Assembly: GCA_020639255.1 (NCBI GenBank)
Contig: JACKGZ010000001.1
Location: 62,001 to 126,000, forward strand
Source of the DNA: Phycisphaera sp.
GTDB taxonomy: Bacteria > Planctomycetota > Phycisphaerae > Phycisphaerales > UBA1924
DNA length: 64,000 nucleotides
Reading direction: 5' to 3'
In this document: positions 43,628 through 54,294 of the stretch, piece after piece
Layout of the letters: each line of letters opens with the position of its first letter
Position numbering within the stretch: the stretch's first letter is position 1
The notes under the pieces: model-generated
The model's input: only the letters and a program-made list of their open reading frames with translations
What the model was told of the DNA's origin: nothing
Databases searched by the model: none
Translations under genes and position numbers: made by a program

Positions 43628-46408
43628 ATGGCGACGGTGACCCACGACGGTCAGAGCTTCATGATCGATAGCCGACGCATCTGGCTCGTTGCCGGGCAGA
43701 TGGACTACGGCAGGATACCCGCCGACGCGTGGGCCGACCGGATACACGCGGCCAAGCTCGCCGGATTCAACGCGATCGCCACGAGCATCCCGTGGGCGCT
43801 CCACGAGCCCCGCCCCGGGCAGTTCGATTTCAAGGGCCAGCGAGACCTCCGCCGCTTCGTGCAACTGATCCATCAGGCCGGCATGCTGTGCATCCTCCGC
43901 CCAGGGCCCTACATCGGCGCGGGCTGGGACATGGGCGGCATCCCCGACTGGGTCGCCCGCAAGGCCGACATCAGGCTCCGCGCCGCGTCGGCGCCGTTCC
44001 TCGAAGCCGCGAGCCGGTACATCACCGCTGTCGCCGAGCAGGTCCGCGACTTGCAGGTGACAAGCCCCGGTGACGGCGGGCCCGTCATCTTGCTTCAGAA
44101 CGAATCCGCCTGGACCTGCGGCGACGACGACGCGGCGACCGCCTACCTCGGCGAGCTGGCCCGCTACTTCCGCGAGGCCGGGTTCACTGTTCCGTCCATC
44201 AACGCAAACAATCTCTGGCAGAGCGTCGAGGGCGAGATCGAAGGCTGGGTCGGCTCGGAAGACATGCTCGCAACGCTGCGCCAGCTCACAAGCGTTGCGC
44301 CCGATCAGCCGCGCGTCGTCGTGGATATGCCCATCGACCAGCCGTCGTTCGTTGGCGGTGCTGCAGAGGCTGCGGTCGCGCCGTACGCCATCCAGCGCCG
44401 CATCGCCGAGGTGCTCGCCGGGGGCGGGCAGTTCGTCCTGAGCCCCATCGCCGGCGGCCAGACCCCCGGCTTCTGGCCCGGTCGCGACGGCACCGACGCG
44501 GCCCGCTTCTACGAGAATGCCCACGGCCGCCACGCGCCCATCGACGACGCCGGCTCGCCCACCGACGCCTACCACGTCATCCGGCGTGTCACAACGATGG
44601 CTTCGAGCTTCGCCCGCGTCTTCGCCAACCTCAACCACAATTACAAGCCCATCCTCCTCGATCAGCGCCTCTCGCAGCAGGCCTCCGACGGCATCGCCAT
44701 CGTCGACCTCGTCGGCACGCAGGGATCCGTCGCGTTCCTGCTCGCCCGCGAGCCCTTCGCGACGGGGAAAAGCTCGCGCACGCAGAATGTTGACATCCTG
44801 CTTGGCGACGGCTCGGCGCTCTCGGTCCCGATGGGCAAGCAGGCCGCCGCGTGGGTGCTCTTCGACGTCCTTCTCGATGGTCGCGGCACGATGGACTACT
44901 GCACGCTGAGCGTTCTGTCGCTCGTGGGCAAGTGCCTTGTCTGCTTTGGGCCAGCCGGCGCTGAGGGTGTTGTGTCGATCAACGGCTCGCCACTCACGGT
45001 CAGTGTTCCTAAGGGCAAGTCCGTCGCCACCGAGCATCACGAAGGCTTCACGATCGTCGTTGCCAATGAAGATTCGATCGACACGGTCTTCCCGACCGAG
45101 CAGGGCGTGTTCGTCGGCGTGCACTCGGTGAGCGCCACGGGCGAGCCCGTTGCGCTCGCCGGCGCCAAGAGCTGCATTCACATCGACCTCGCGGGCGACG
45201 AGCACAAGGTCGTCATCAAGGACAAGGCCGCGGCTCGTACCGGTGCTTCGAGCGTTGCGATTAACGACTGGAAGGCGGCCAGCTCCGAAGAGCACGTCAC
45301 CGGCACCTCCGCCCGCTTTGCGCCCATCGCAGGCCCGGCGGATCTGGCCGAACTCGGTTCACCCTTCGGCTACGGGTGGTATCGCATCAGCATCAAATCG
45401 GGCGACGGCAAGAAGCACAAGGTTCTCGCGCCCGCCTCACGCGACCGCCTCCGCTTCTTCCTCGACGGCCAGGAGCAGGGCATCATGGGCTTCGGCCCCG
45501 GCGCCGATCACGAGCCCATGGCGCTCACGCTTACCAAGAGCGACCACAACCTCGTCGTGCTCGCCGAGAACATGGGCCGACCCGACTCGGGCCTTACTCT
45601 CGCCGAGCCCAAGGGCCTTGTCGATGAGCTGTTCATCATCAAGCCCTTCAAGGCCGGTCGCCACTCGATCGTGCCGGCCGACCCGATCCAGCCGCTCGCC
45701 ACGCACGGGCCGCTCTGGCACATGCGTGTCGGCGACACGACCTATCCCGAGCGCGTCGAGTGGTCCTTTGTGCACCGCAAGAAGTCGCCCGTCATCATCA
45801 CCATCGACCCGCTGCCCACGCGTGTGCTCGTGATCCTCAACGACAAGCCCATCCGATTCCTCGACGAGACCGGGCCCTCGCGTTTCATGCTCGATCAATC
45901 CGAGCTCAACCGCGGCAACAATACGATCCAGATCGCCATCATGAGCGACGAAGCCGATCCCGCGGGCATGCTCGCGGCGCTCGCCTCGGCGACGAATTTC
46001 AGCGAGGGCGCCGATACCGTCACCACCAAGGCCGAGTGGGCGTTCGCCAAGTGGGAGCCGCCCGCGAAGGTCGACTACGACGACGTCGCCAAGACTAAGC
46101 TCGGCTCGTTCAAGGGCCCGACGTGGTACCAGACCGAGTTCAACATCGACCCCGAGGGCACGCCGCTGCGGCTCGACCTCTCGGGCCTGAGCAAGGGCGT
46201 CGTGTACCTGAACGACCAGCACCTCGGGCGCTATTTCCTCGAGACGAGCACACGCAAGCAGGTCGGGCCTTCGACGAGCATGCTGCTGCCCGAGTCGATC
46301 ATCAAGGTCGGCAAGAAGAACGTGCTCACCATCTTCGACGAGCACGGCAACTCGCCCGCCAAGGTGAGACTTGTCTTCGACAAGAACAGCCAACCCATCC
46401 GGCGCTAA
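43628..46408 (+). CDS. GH35-like glycoside hydrolase homologue
   Basis: The 926-residue protein begins like GH35 beta-galactosidases: IWLVAGQMDYGRIPADAWAD, KLAGFNAIATSIPWALHEP and RPGPYIGAGWDMGGIPDW. The acid/base region is GPVILLQNESAW; GH35 usually has (V/I)ENEYG, and the NE pair is kept. The nucleophile block TEFW-GWF---G is not found; VVVDMPIDQPSFVGG occupies that place. C-terminal beta domains include SPFGYGWYRISI and KGPTWYQTEFNID, GKGVVYLN-like jelly rolls. No signal peptide is evident. Catalysis and sugar specificity are uncertain. ATG 43628 follows an in-frame TTG. Confidence 0.8.
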   Translation: MATVTHDGQSFMIDSRRIWLVAGQMDYGRIPADAWADRIHAAKLAGFNAIATSIPWALHEPRPGQFDFKGQRDLRRFVQLIHQAGMLCILRPGPYIGAGWDMGGIPDWVARKADIRLRAASAPFLEAASRYITAVAEQVRDLQVTSPGDGGPVILLQNESAWTCGDDDAATAYLGELARYFREAGFTVPSINANNLWQSVEGEIEGWVGSEDMLATLRQLTSVAPDQPRVVVDMPIDQPSFVGGAAEAAVAPYAIQRRIAEVLAGGGQFVLSPIAGGQTPGFWPGRDGTDAARFYENAHGRHAPIDDAGSPTDAYHVIRRVTTMASSFARVFANLNHNYKPILLDQRLSQQASDGIAIVDLVGTQGSVAFLLAREPFATGKSSRTQNVDILLGDGSALSVPMGKQAAAWVLFDVLLDGRGTMDYCTLSVLSLVGKCLVCFGPAGAEGVVSINGSPLTVSVPKGKSVATEHHEGFTIVVANEDSIDTVFPTEQGVFVGVHSVSATGEPVALAGAKSCIHIDLAGDEHKVVIKDKAAARTGASSVAINDWKAASSEEHVTGTSARFAPIAGPADLAELGSPFGYGWYRISIKSGDGKKHKVLAPASRDRLRFFLDGQEQGIMGFGPGADHEPMALTLTKSDHNLVVLAENMGRPDSGLTLAEPKGLVDELFIIKPFKAGRHSIVPADPIQPLATHGPLWHMRVGDTTYPERVEWSFVHRKKSPVIITIDPLPTRVLVILNDKPIRFLDETGPSRFMLDQSELNRGNNTIQIAIMSDEADPAGMLAALASATNFSEGADTVTTKAEWAFAKWEPPAKVDYDDVAKTKLGSFKGPTWYQTEFNIDPEGTPLRLDLSGLSKGVVYLNDQHLGRYFLETSTRKQVGPSTSMLLPESIIKVGKKNVLTIFDEHGNSPAKVRLVFDKNSQPIRR

Positions 46409-46412
46409 ACGC

Positions 46413-46979
46413 ATGACCGATCGCACGCCAAGCCCGCAGGCCGACGCCCTCTGGCAATCGGCCTGCGCATTCGCGGCGCGTAGCCACGCGGGGCAGGTTC
46501 GCAAAGACGGCCTCACGCCCTACTTCAGCCACCCCGTCCGCGTCGCGTTCACGCTCCGTCAAATCTTCGGGTGTGATGACCCCGTCGCGCTCACCGCAGC
46601 GATCCTGCACGACACCATCGAGGACACGCCCGCCGACTACGACGACATCGCCGACCGCTTCGGGGGCGAGATCGCGGGCATCGTGGCTGCCCTCACCAAA
46701 AACATGATCCTCCCCGAACACGAACGCGAGCCCGAATACGACGCCCGCCTCGCGCAGGCCGACTGGCGGGCGAGGCTCATCAAGCTTGCCGACGTCTACG
46801 ACAATCTGTGCGACATGCACACAAGCAGCGCACGGGACGCGGCCCTCGCCGCCCAGCGTCACCTGGCGCGATGCAGGCGAGCCATCAAGCTCGCCGAGCC
46901 CGATCGCGCCCATCACCCGGAAGTTGCCAATGCCATCGATTGTCTGAATGATCGGCTGGCGCAGGCTCAGGGATCCTGA
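46413..46979 (+). CDS. HD-domain hydrolase of RelA/SpoT type (small ppGpp hydrolase-like)
   Basis: The 188-residue protein consists of the hydrolase domain alone. HAGQVRKDGLTPYFSHPVRVA gives the first His, AAILHDTIEDTPADY the HD pair with the ED that binds Mn, and LIKLADVYDNL the second Asp. This is the pattern of SpoT hydrolase and MESH1. It would remove the 3'-pyrophosphate of (p)ppGpp or act on a related nucleotide. There is no synthetase domain. Its 3' end overlaps the convergent PDZ gene by 13 bp. Confidence 0.87.
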   Translation: MTDRTPSPQADALWQSACAFAARSHAGQVRKDGLTPYFSHPVRVAFTLRQIFGCDDPVALTAAILHDTIEDTPADYDDIADRFGGEIAGIVAALTKNMILPEHEREPEYDARLAQADWRARLIKLADVYDNLCDMHTSSARDAALAAQRHLARCRRAIKLAEPDRAHHPEVANAIDCLNDRLAQAQGS

Positions 46980-48022
46980 ACGCCCATCTCCGTGAGTTCC
47001 TGACGGAGCCGCGTCGCGCGACGGTTGAGCTCATCAAGGATCGACTCGAACTCTTTGAGTTGCAGCTCGGCCTGCTGGATGGTTGTGATCCGTGTCGCGT
47101 TCTGCTTGTAGAGGTCGATCTGCACCTCGAGGCGCCGGATCCGCTCCTGCGTATCGATGATGTCGAGCTCGGTCTTGTTGAGCTCTTGCTTGAGCATCGG
47201 CGGGAAGTCGCTCGCTCGTCCGCGAGCCGAAGGCGCCAGCGGCCGATCGAGTCGGACGCCGGCCATCGAACCGGGCATGGGCCGTGCCTCACCGCCTACG
47301 ACCACCGCCTGGCGGATCGCATCGCCCGAGTTGCGTCTCGGGCCCTGGCCGTCCCAGCCCCGCGTCGCCGACTCGTTCCACGCGTTCGGGTCCGCGTCGA
47401 ATTCGATGACGCTCGGCTCGTTCTTGCTCGCGTAATGGCGTGAACGGTACAGCCAACCCGACTCGAACTGACTCCGCGGGATCCCGCCCGGTGTGGAGAG
47501 CTCGGACCACGCGCCCAGCACGATATCGACCGTCATCCGCTCGGCGCCGCGCACGAGTTCAACCGGCACTACATCGCCCGGCGATCGGCTGATGATCGCC
47601 GCCTGCAGATCCGTCGTCGATCGGATCGGCAGTTCTCCGATCTTGGCGATGATGTCGTTCGGCTGGATCTTGTTGAACGCGTCGAATCCCTCGATCGTCT
47701 TGGCGATCTGGAGACCCAGGTCGTTCACATCGGCCATCTGGATGCCCATCGCGCCCCGGGGCTCGCTCGCAAAGCGCATGCTCGTGGCCTTGAGCAGCCG
47801 GATCCGTTGCTCCTGGGTCAGGTCGTCCCGCATGAGCTGCGCTTCGAGATCCTCAAGCGCGATCGCCTCGTCGTACTGGAGATCCTTCTCGGCCAGCTCG
47901 CGCGTCACGAACGATTCGTTCTTGAGCTGTTCAACCAGCGCAGCGATGCGGTCCGGGTCCGATGCCTGCCCGCTCGCTACGAGCGGCACACCAAGCACCA
48001 GACCGGTCAGCACCCGTTTCAC
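46967..48022 (-). CDS. Secreted PDZ-domain protein
   Basis: The 351-residue protein starts with GTG 48022 and a signal peptide (MKRVLTGLVLGVPLVASGQA). A helical region follows (RIAALVEQLKNESF to about residue 75), then a PDZ domain: GLQIAKTIEGFDAFNKIQPN, DIIAKIGELPIRSTTDLQAA and PGDVVPVELVRG. The C-terminus is a coiled coil (EQRIR-like, LNKTELDIIDTQERIRRLEV). No protease domain is present, so it is a periplasmic adaptor or regulator. Its start overlaps the stop of the preceding APH-type gene by 4 bp (GTGA), which implies co-translation. Confidence 0.82.
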   Translation of the reverse strand: MKRVLTGLVLGVPLVASGQASDPDRIAALVEQLKNESFVTRELAEKDLQYDEAIALEDLEAQLMRDDLTQEQRIRLLKATSMRFASEPRGAMGIQMADVNDLGLQIAKTIEGFDAFNKIQPNDIIAKIGELPIRSTTDLQAAIISRSPGDVVPVELVRGAERMTVDIVLGAWSELSTPGGIPRSQFESGWLYRSRHYASKNEPSVIEFDADPNAWNESATRGWDGQGPRRNSGDAIRQAVVVGGEARPMPGSMAGVRLDRPLAPSARGRASDFPPMLKQELNKTELDIIDTQERIRRLEVQIDLYKQNATRITTIQQAELQLKEFESILDELNRRATRLRQELTEMGVQDP

Positions 48023-49200
48023 AACCGGATGAGCTCCTCGGCCGCCTCGGCGATCCAGGTCGCCTTGCGCTCGACCATGCGCAGGAATGTCGAGCCCTCG
48101 ATCTGACCGAAGCGTCCCGTCGCCGCGATGGGTAGCGTCGCCTCGGTGATCAGCGCCTCGATCATGAGCCAGGGCAGCGCCCGGCACTCGGCGCGGCTCA
48201 AAATGCAGCCCTCGACCGCGTCGTACGCGCCGAGGAACGCCTGCAAGCGCTTCATATCGAGCTCGACGGGCCACGCCATCGGGTCGAGCCCGGTGCGCGT
48301 CACCGAGAACTGCAGCGCCCCATTGGCGACGTCGATCGCCCTCGGCCCGACGCGGGCCGAGTCGAAGTCCACGACCGCGCGCACACCCTTGTCCGTGAAG
48401 ATCACGTTCCCCGGGTGGTAGTCCGAGTGCACGATCTGCCTGGGCCAGCCCGCGATGCCCGTTTCGCGCACGCGTACCGCCGCGTGCTCGTACAGAGCCG
48501 CGAGTCTCGGTGTGGTCTTCTCCATCGCGGGCACACGCAGCGCCGTTGGGAGCGCTCGCAAGGTCTCGGCGACCTTCGCAACGCCGTGGTAGCTGCCTGT
48601 CACAGGCGAGCCCGGTCCCGCATAATCGGCGAGCAACCTGTGGAAGTACGCCAGCGCGCGTCCGGCCTCAGCGGTAGGGGGGATCGTCCGGTCGTACCGC
48701 TTGCCGCTGATGAAATCGAACACTTCGTAGACGAACCCGTCGAGCATCAGCGCGCCCTGCCCGGTCTGCGTCGGCAGCAGCCTCGCCAATGGGAACGAGC
48801 GATGTGAGAGGTGCGTCTGGATCGCGTGGCAGAACGCGACGTGCTGCGCCGACGCCTTGCCGGGTGAGCGTCGCTTGATCAGCACCGTTCCCGAGCTGGT
48901 TTCGAGCACGACCTTGGGCGCCTGACGCGAGCCTCTGCGGAACTCGCGCACGCTGTGGATCCGTCCGAGGCTGTAGTGCGAGCACACGATCGCCAGCTCA
49001 CCCGTCGCGAAGCGGTCGTACCCCTCAACCGAGGGCCTCGCCTCGCCCGCCTCACCCGGGCTTGTGCGCGGCCCGGCCGTGGTCTCGCTCGGCACAACGA
49101 CCTGCCCCGCCACCGTGTCCGATGAGCTGGAAACGCCGGTGCTGTCGGCGAACAGATCCACCGACGACTGCTGGGTTTCCAATGTCTGCTCGGCGTGCAT
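48019..49200 (-). CDS. Aminoglycoside phosphotransferase-family (APH) kinase
   Basis: The 393-residue protein has a protein-kinase-like fold. The catalytic loop is IVHSDYHPGNVIF (HxDxxxxN) and the metal-binding Asp is in AVVDFDSARVGPRAIDVAN. The lysine strand is GTVLIKRR. The first 60 residues are disordered and Ser/Thr/Glu-rich. CotS and homoserine-kinase-like enzymes share the pattern; the substrate is unknown and drug resistance should not be assumed. GAGGA lies before ATG 49200; ATG 49218 is an alternative. It forms an operon with the PDZ protein downstream. Confidence 0.82.
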   Translation of the reverse strand: MHAEQTLETQQSSVDLFADSTGVSSSSDTVAGQVVVPSETTAGPRTSPGEAGEARPSVEGYDRFATGELAIVCSHYSLGRIHSVREFRRGSRQAPKVVLETSSGTVLIKRRSPGKASAQHVAFCHAIQTHLSHRSFPLARLLPTQTGQGALMLDGFVYEVFDFISGKRYDRTIPPTAEAGRALAYFHRLLADYAGPGSPVTGSYHGVAKVAETLRALPTALRVPAMEKTTPRLAALYEHAAVRVRETGIAGWPRQIVHSDYHPGNVIFTDKGVRAVVDFDSARVGPRAIDVANGALQFSVTRTGLDPMAWPVELDMKRLQAFLGAYDAVEGCILSRAECRALPWLMIEALITEATLPIAATGRFGQIEGSTFLRMVERKATWIAEAAEELIRL

Positions 49201-49290
49201 GTCCGCTTCCTCGCGCATGTCCCTGCTCAGAAGTCCGATTGTCCGCTGCCCCAATCCTCGGGGCAGCCCTTGGGGCGGTTGGCCCGAATG

Positions 49291-50181
49291 TCACTCGACG
49301 TTCTGGACCTGCTCCTTGATCCGGTCGATCGCGCCCTTGATCTCAACGATCGATCGGCTGATCCGCGTGTCCATCGACTTGCTCGACATCGTATTCGCCT
49401 CGCGCAGGAGTTCCTGCGCCATGAAGTCCAGCGTCCGGCCGACCGGCGCGTCTCCATCCTGTCCGACCAGCTTGCCGAACTGTTCCAGGTGACCACCAAG
49501 ACGGGTGATTTCCTCTGCGATATCCGTCCGCTCGGCGTGGGCCGCTACCTCGCGGATGATGTCGACCTTGTTCTCCGCGATCGTCGAGCCGGCGAGCAGC
49601 TCGTCGATCCTCGCGCGGAGTCTCGTCTCGAAGTCCTTGACCACGTCGGGTGCCCGCTCTTTCACCTCGGCGAGGTGCTGCTCGATCAGCCCGAGCTGCT
49701 TCGAGAGATCGTCCTCGAGCATCTGGCCCTCGCTGATCCGCATCTTGACAAGCCCGGCGCACGCCTGATCGGTCAGCTTGGCGAACACGTCGCGCACGCG
49801 GCCGATCCGCTCGCCCTCGTCGCCCGGCGGCTGGATCACACCGGGCAGCTCCAGCAGCGACCCCAGCTCGATCGCCACACGACCGGAGCCCACGTGCTTG
49901 GACTGGCTCAGCTGCTCGACATACTTGTCAAGCGCCCGGCAGTTGATCTCGCGGGCCGCCTGCTCGGTGTCATCCGTGCACGTGGCCTTCAGCGTCACGC
50001 TCCCGCGCGAGATGTGCTTGCGCAGCCGCGACTCAAGCTCGGCCTCGAGCGACTCGAACTCTTCCTGAAGACGGACCGACGCCTTGAAGTGACGCCCGTT
50101 GAGCGAACGGATCTGCACGAAGTAGTGCGTGCCATCGATGTGCGCCGTGGCCTCGCCGTAGCCTGTCATGCTCCGGATCAC
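49291..50181 (-). CDS. yicC: YicC/YloC-family endoribonuclease-associated protein
   Basis: The 296-residue protein begins IRSMTGYGEATAH with GTG at 50181 as the start that restores the family N-terminus (MIRSMTGYG). The C-terminal DUF1732 segment reads AERTDIAEEITRLGGHLEQF, then GRTLDFMAQELLREANTMSS and SKSMDTRISRSIVEIKGAID, which is strongly conserved. Family members are reported as RNases or RNA-decay adaptors. It lies 90 bp upstream of the APH-type gene on the same strand. Confidence 0.92.
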   Translation of the reverse strand: MIRSMTGYGEATAHIDGTHYFVQIRSLNGRHFKASVRLQEEFESLEAELESRLRKHISRGSVTLKATCTDDTEQAAREINCRALDKYVEQLSQSKHVGSGRVAIELGSLLELPGVIQPPGDEGERIGRVRDVFAKLTDQACAGLVKMRISEGQMLEDDLSKQLGLIEQHLAEVKERAPDVVKDFETRLRARIDELLAGSTIAENKVDIIREVAAHAERTDIAEEITRLGGHLEQFGKLVGQDGDAPVGRTLDFMAQELLREANTMSSKSMDTRISRSIVEIKGAIDRIKEQVQNVE

Positions 50182-50302
50182 GCGGGTGAGTCTCCATCCC
50201 GTCGGCGCTCGGCCCACGGCTCATCGGTTCGAGTCTACACGATTGTCAGTTGGACGAGGATCAACGCGGGCCCGCGAACGCCCAAAGGATCAGAATCCGT
50301 GA

Positions 50303-50806
50303 TTACCGGCCGTCACCTTCGGCGGGTTGGTCGTCCGTCGGCGCGGGCGCCTCACCCTCGGGAGGCGAGGTTTCCTCGGTGCTCGCGTCGTCGGCCGGGG
50401 GCGGCGTCACCTCGGCGGCGGAATCATCACCGGTCGCGGTTTCTTCAGGGGTGTTCTCTTCGGTCGCAGCCTCGCTCCCACCAGCCGGAGCCTGCTCGGC
50501 CGCCGTCTGCTGCGCGGGGTCGCCTTCCTCAGAGGGGCGGATGGCGAAGTTCAGCGCCACCGCGCCGACGAGGAACAGCACGAAAACGCTCACGGTCGCG
50601 ATCGTCAGCGCATCGCCCGTCTTGGCACCGAAGGCCGTCTGGCCCGAGCCGCCGCCGCCGGCGCCGAACGCGCCGCTCAGCCCGCCTCCCTGCGGGCGCT
50701 GGATCAGCACGATCAGCACCAACAGCAGGCAGATAAACAGGAACCCGACGGTCGCCAGACCGACCAGCCACGGGGCAAGACCCAACGTCAGAACACTCGT
50801 CACCAT
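50303..50806 (-). CDS. secG: Preprotein translocase subunit SecG
   Basis: SecG is a small membrane subunit of SecYEG. The 167-residue protein has two transmembrane helices (VGFLFICLLLVLIVLIQ near residues 18-36 and TIATVSVFVLFLVGAVALNF near 68-87) separated by the signature RPQGGGLSGAFGAGGG. E. coli SecG is 110 residues; the extra is an acidic, Pro/Glu-rich cytoplasmic tail. ATG 50806 starts right before the first helix. It lies downstream of tpiA, an order seen in many bacteria (tpiA-secG). Confidence 0.93.
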   Translation of the reverse strand: MVTSVLTLGLAPWLVGLATVGFLFICLLLVLIVLIQRPQGGGLSGAFGAGGGGSGQTAFGAKTGDALTIATVSVFVLFLVGAVALNFAIRPSEEGDPAQQTAAEQAPAGGSEAATEENTPEETATGDDSAAEVTPPPADDASTEETSPPEGEAPAPTDDQPAEGDGR

Positions 50807-50889
50807 CTTCAGGCCTGCCCCTGTGCGTCGAAAGACCATCCCCGGACGAGCCGACACCCGGCAGGCCCTGGGGCTGCAACTCTAGCGCC

Positions 50890-50928
50890 GCCGGGCGTTG
50901 ATGGCCCGGCTTCTCAATGGCATTGAGA
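50890..50928. terminator. Two hairpins between tpiA and secG
   Basis: GCCGGGC/GCCCGGC (50890-50910) and TCTCAAT/ATTGAGA (50912-50928) stand 17-55 bp after the tpiA stop. Neither has a clear T-run on the reverse strand, so partial termination or RNA processing is possible. Confidence 0.4.
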
Positions 50929-50944
50929 TCCGCGAGAGCGGGTT

Positions 50945-51721
50945 TTAGTGCGGGGCCGCAGCCTTGACGATCGCGGCGAAATCCTCGACCTTGAGGCTCG
51001 CTCCGCCGATGAGCCCGCCGTCGATGTCGGGCTGGCCGAACAGGGCGGCGGCGTTGGAGGGCTTCACCGAGCCGCCGTAGATGATCCGGGTGCGCTGGGC
51101 GACTTCGTCGGAGAACATCTCCGCCAGCAGCCCCCGGATGAAGGCGTGGGCCGCCTGGGCGTCCTCGGGGCTGGCCGTCTTGCCCGTGCCGATCGCCCAG
51201 ACGGGCTCGTAGGCGATGACGACCTTGTCCATCTGCCGGAGCCCGACGTCCGCAAGGCCCGTCCGGAGCTGACGCTCGTTGACCGCGTTCGTCTCGCCGG
51301 CCTCGCGCTCTTCGAGCGTCTCGCCGATGCAGAGCACGCAGGTCAGCCCGCCCTCGAGCGTGGCCCGGACCTTGGCGTTGACGAGTTCGTCGCTCTCGCC
51401 GATCACGTGCCGACGCTCGGAATGCCCGGCCAGCGCGTGCCCGCACCCGCAGTCCTTGACCATCGCCACGCTGATCTCGCCCGTGAACGCCCCGTCGGCC
51501 TCGAAGTACAGATCCTGAGCCCCTGTTGCGATCGAGGTGGGCCGCGACCGCAGGATGCTCTTGACCCCGATCAGATAGGGCGCGGGCGGGAAGACGACGA
51601 TGTCGACGCTGCCCTGGGCCGACTCGCACGCGTCGACCACACCCCGAGCCAACGAGCTCGACGTGTCGACGGACGTGTTCATCTTCCAGTTGCCACCGAC
51701 GTAGGGCTTGCGGTCAGACAT
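50945..51721 (-). CDS. tpiA: Triosephosphate isomerase
   Basis: TpiA interconverts dihydroxyacetone phosphate and glyceraldehyde-3-phosphate. The 258-residue protein has the catalytic set: Lys in VGGNWKMN (residues 8-15), His in AGHSERRHV and Glu in VIAYEPVWAIGTGK. The phosphate loop is RIIYGGSVKPSNAAAL, and LIGGASLKVEDF is the C-terminal binding block. GGGAAG precedes ATG 51721; an ATG six codons earlier is possible. secG follows on the same strand. Confidence 0.97.
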   Translation of the reverse strand: MSDRKPYVGGNWKMNTSVDTSSSLARGVVDACESAQGSVDIVVFPPAPYLIGVKSILRSRPTSIATGAQDLYFEADGAFTGEISVAMVKDCGCGHALAGHSERRHVIGESDELVNAKVRATLEGGLTCVLCIGETLEEREAGETNAVNERQLRTGLADVGLRQMDKVVIAYEPVWAIGTGKTASPEDAQAAHAFIRGLLAEMFSDEVAQRTRIIYGGSVKPSNAAALFGQPDIDGGLIGGASLKVEDFAAIVKAAAPH

Positions 51722-51815
51722 CCGTGACTTCCCTTTCATACCACACGTTTACAGCTATCGAGCCTGAATCGGGTCAACTGTAGCCCGAGCATGAAGACCA
51801 GCAGAAGCTGCAGGG

Positions 51816-52409
51816 TTATGGCGATGTCAGGTCGACCAGCGTTCCGTCCGGTCTCGTCCAGCCCGGGTGTTCCCACACATCGGGTCGCCCTTCGATCGGT
51901 ACGCGTGATTTCACCCGGATCGGGAAGAGTTGGCCTCTCTCCACACACAGTTGTGAATACACAAATCGGATAAGGGATTGAGATTCAGAGTCAGGAAAGT
52001 GCCGGGTATGCGCAACCATCCCGATATGAATCCGATCATCGCCCCGCATCACAATCTGATTAAATTGTGATAGCTCATTGCAGTCTTGAGAGTCACGGAT
52101 TGGTTTGTCAAACAGCAAGCAGAGTTCGGGAGGATGCTCGGGCTCGTCAGGAATCGGTTCGGCAACTTCAAAGATGCCAAACCAGTGAGAGCCGTTTGCA
52201 AACTCTAAATCTGCAGCGACCCAGCCAGAAAAGCGAGGGAATTGAAGTGGAAGGCTTCCTAGGTACGGCTTGTGCGTGCTCTCGTCTTGACCCTTGCGAC
52301 CTTCCTCGCCCAAGCAATCTTCCCAAGCCGGGTACATCTCCCAGTCATAGCGAGTGATACCGCCCCAGGATTTTCGGATCTTTCTCGGATTCTTTCGAAA
52401 TCCGAACAA
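51816..52409 (-). CDS. Hypothetical protein directly downstream of pckA
   Basis: The 197-residue product is not recognised. Segments such as KSWGGITRYDWEMYPAWED, SGWVAADLEFANGSHWFGIF and PPELCLLFDKPIRDSQDCN are rich in aromatic residues and suggest a compact cytoplasmic alpha/beta protein. The start appears to be TTG 52409, 3 bp after the pckA stop, with AAAGGG inside pckA; the first ATG is 25 codons later. Base composition is lower in G+C than pckA. Translation coupled to pckA would be unusual for an acquired gene. Confidence 0.55.
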   Translation of the reverse strand: MFGFRKNPRKIRKSWGGITRYDWEMYPAWEDCLGEEGRKGQDESTHKPYLGSLPLQFPRFSGWVAADLEFANGSHWFGIFEVAEPIPDEPEHPPELCLLFDKPIRDSQDCNELSQFNQIVMRGDDRIHIGMVAHTRHFPDSESQSLIRFVYSQLCVERGQLFPIRVKSRVPIEGRPDVWEHPGWTRPDGTLVDLTSP

Positions 52410-52412
52410 GGA

Positions 52413-54005
<1,593 letters not shown>

Positions 54006-54190
54006 TTTGGCGCCTCCCCCGGCCCGCCCCAAGCCTCCGCCCGGAGCCGTTGTATGCAATGCCGGAAGGGGACACTAGACCCCTCCCTGCGGATCGGCCA
54101 ATCCGTTCGGGCCAGCATTGACCCTCAGGCTCTTTCTTCCGTATCGTTCTTTCCTGCCCGCACCGGACAAAGACCGGCGTCGGGCCAGAC

Positions 54191-54264
54191 GGTGGCCGTA
54201 GCTCAGTTGGCAGAGCACAAGGTTGTGATCCTTGGGGTCGCGGGTTCAAATCCCGTCGGTCACC
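54191..54264 (+). tRNA. tRNA-His (GTG anticodon)
   Basis: A full cloverleaf is present. Acceptor arms are GTGGCCG (54192-54198) and CGGTCAC (54257-54263) with one G-T pair; G at 54191 faces C 54264, the G-1:C73 pair that identifies tRNA-His. The anticodon stem is CAAGG/CCTTG with loop TTGTGAT, so the anticodon GTG is at 54225-54227. The T arm contains GGGTTCAAATCCC. CCA is not encoded. Confidence 0.95.
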
Positions 54265-54294
54265 CTTCTTCTTCTCACCCTGATCAGTCCAAAA

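Noticed and set aside
48019..49200. Antibiotic resistance by aminoglycoside phosphotransferase
   Set aside because: The APH fold is shared by many metabolic kinases, and the genomic context (operon with a PDZ protein) gives no sign of resistance.
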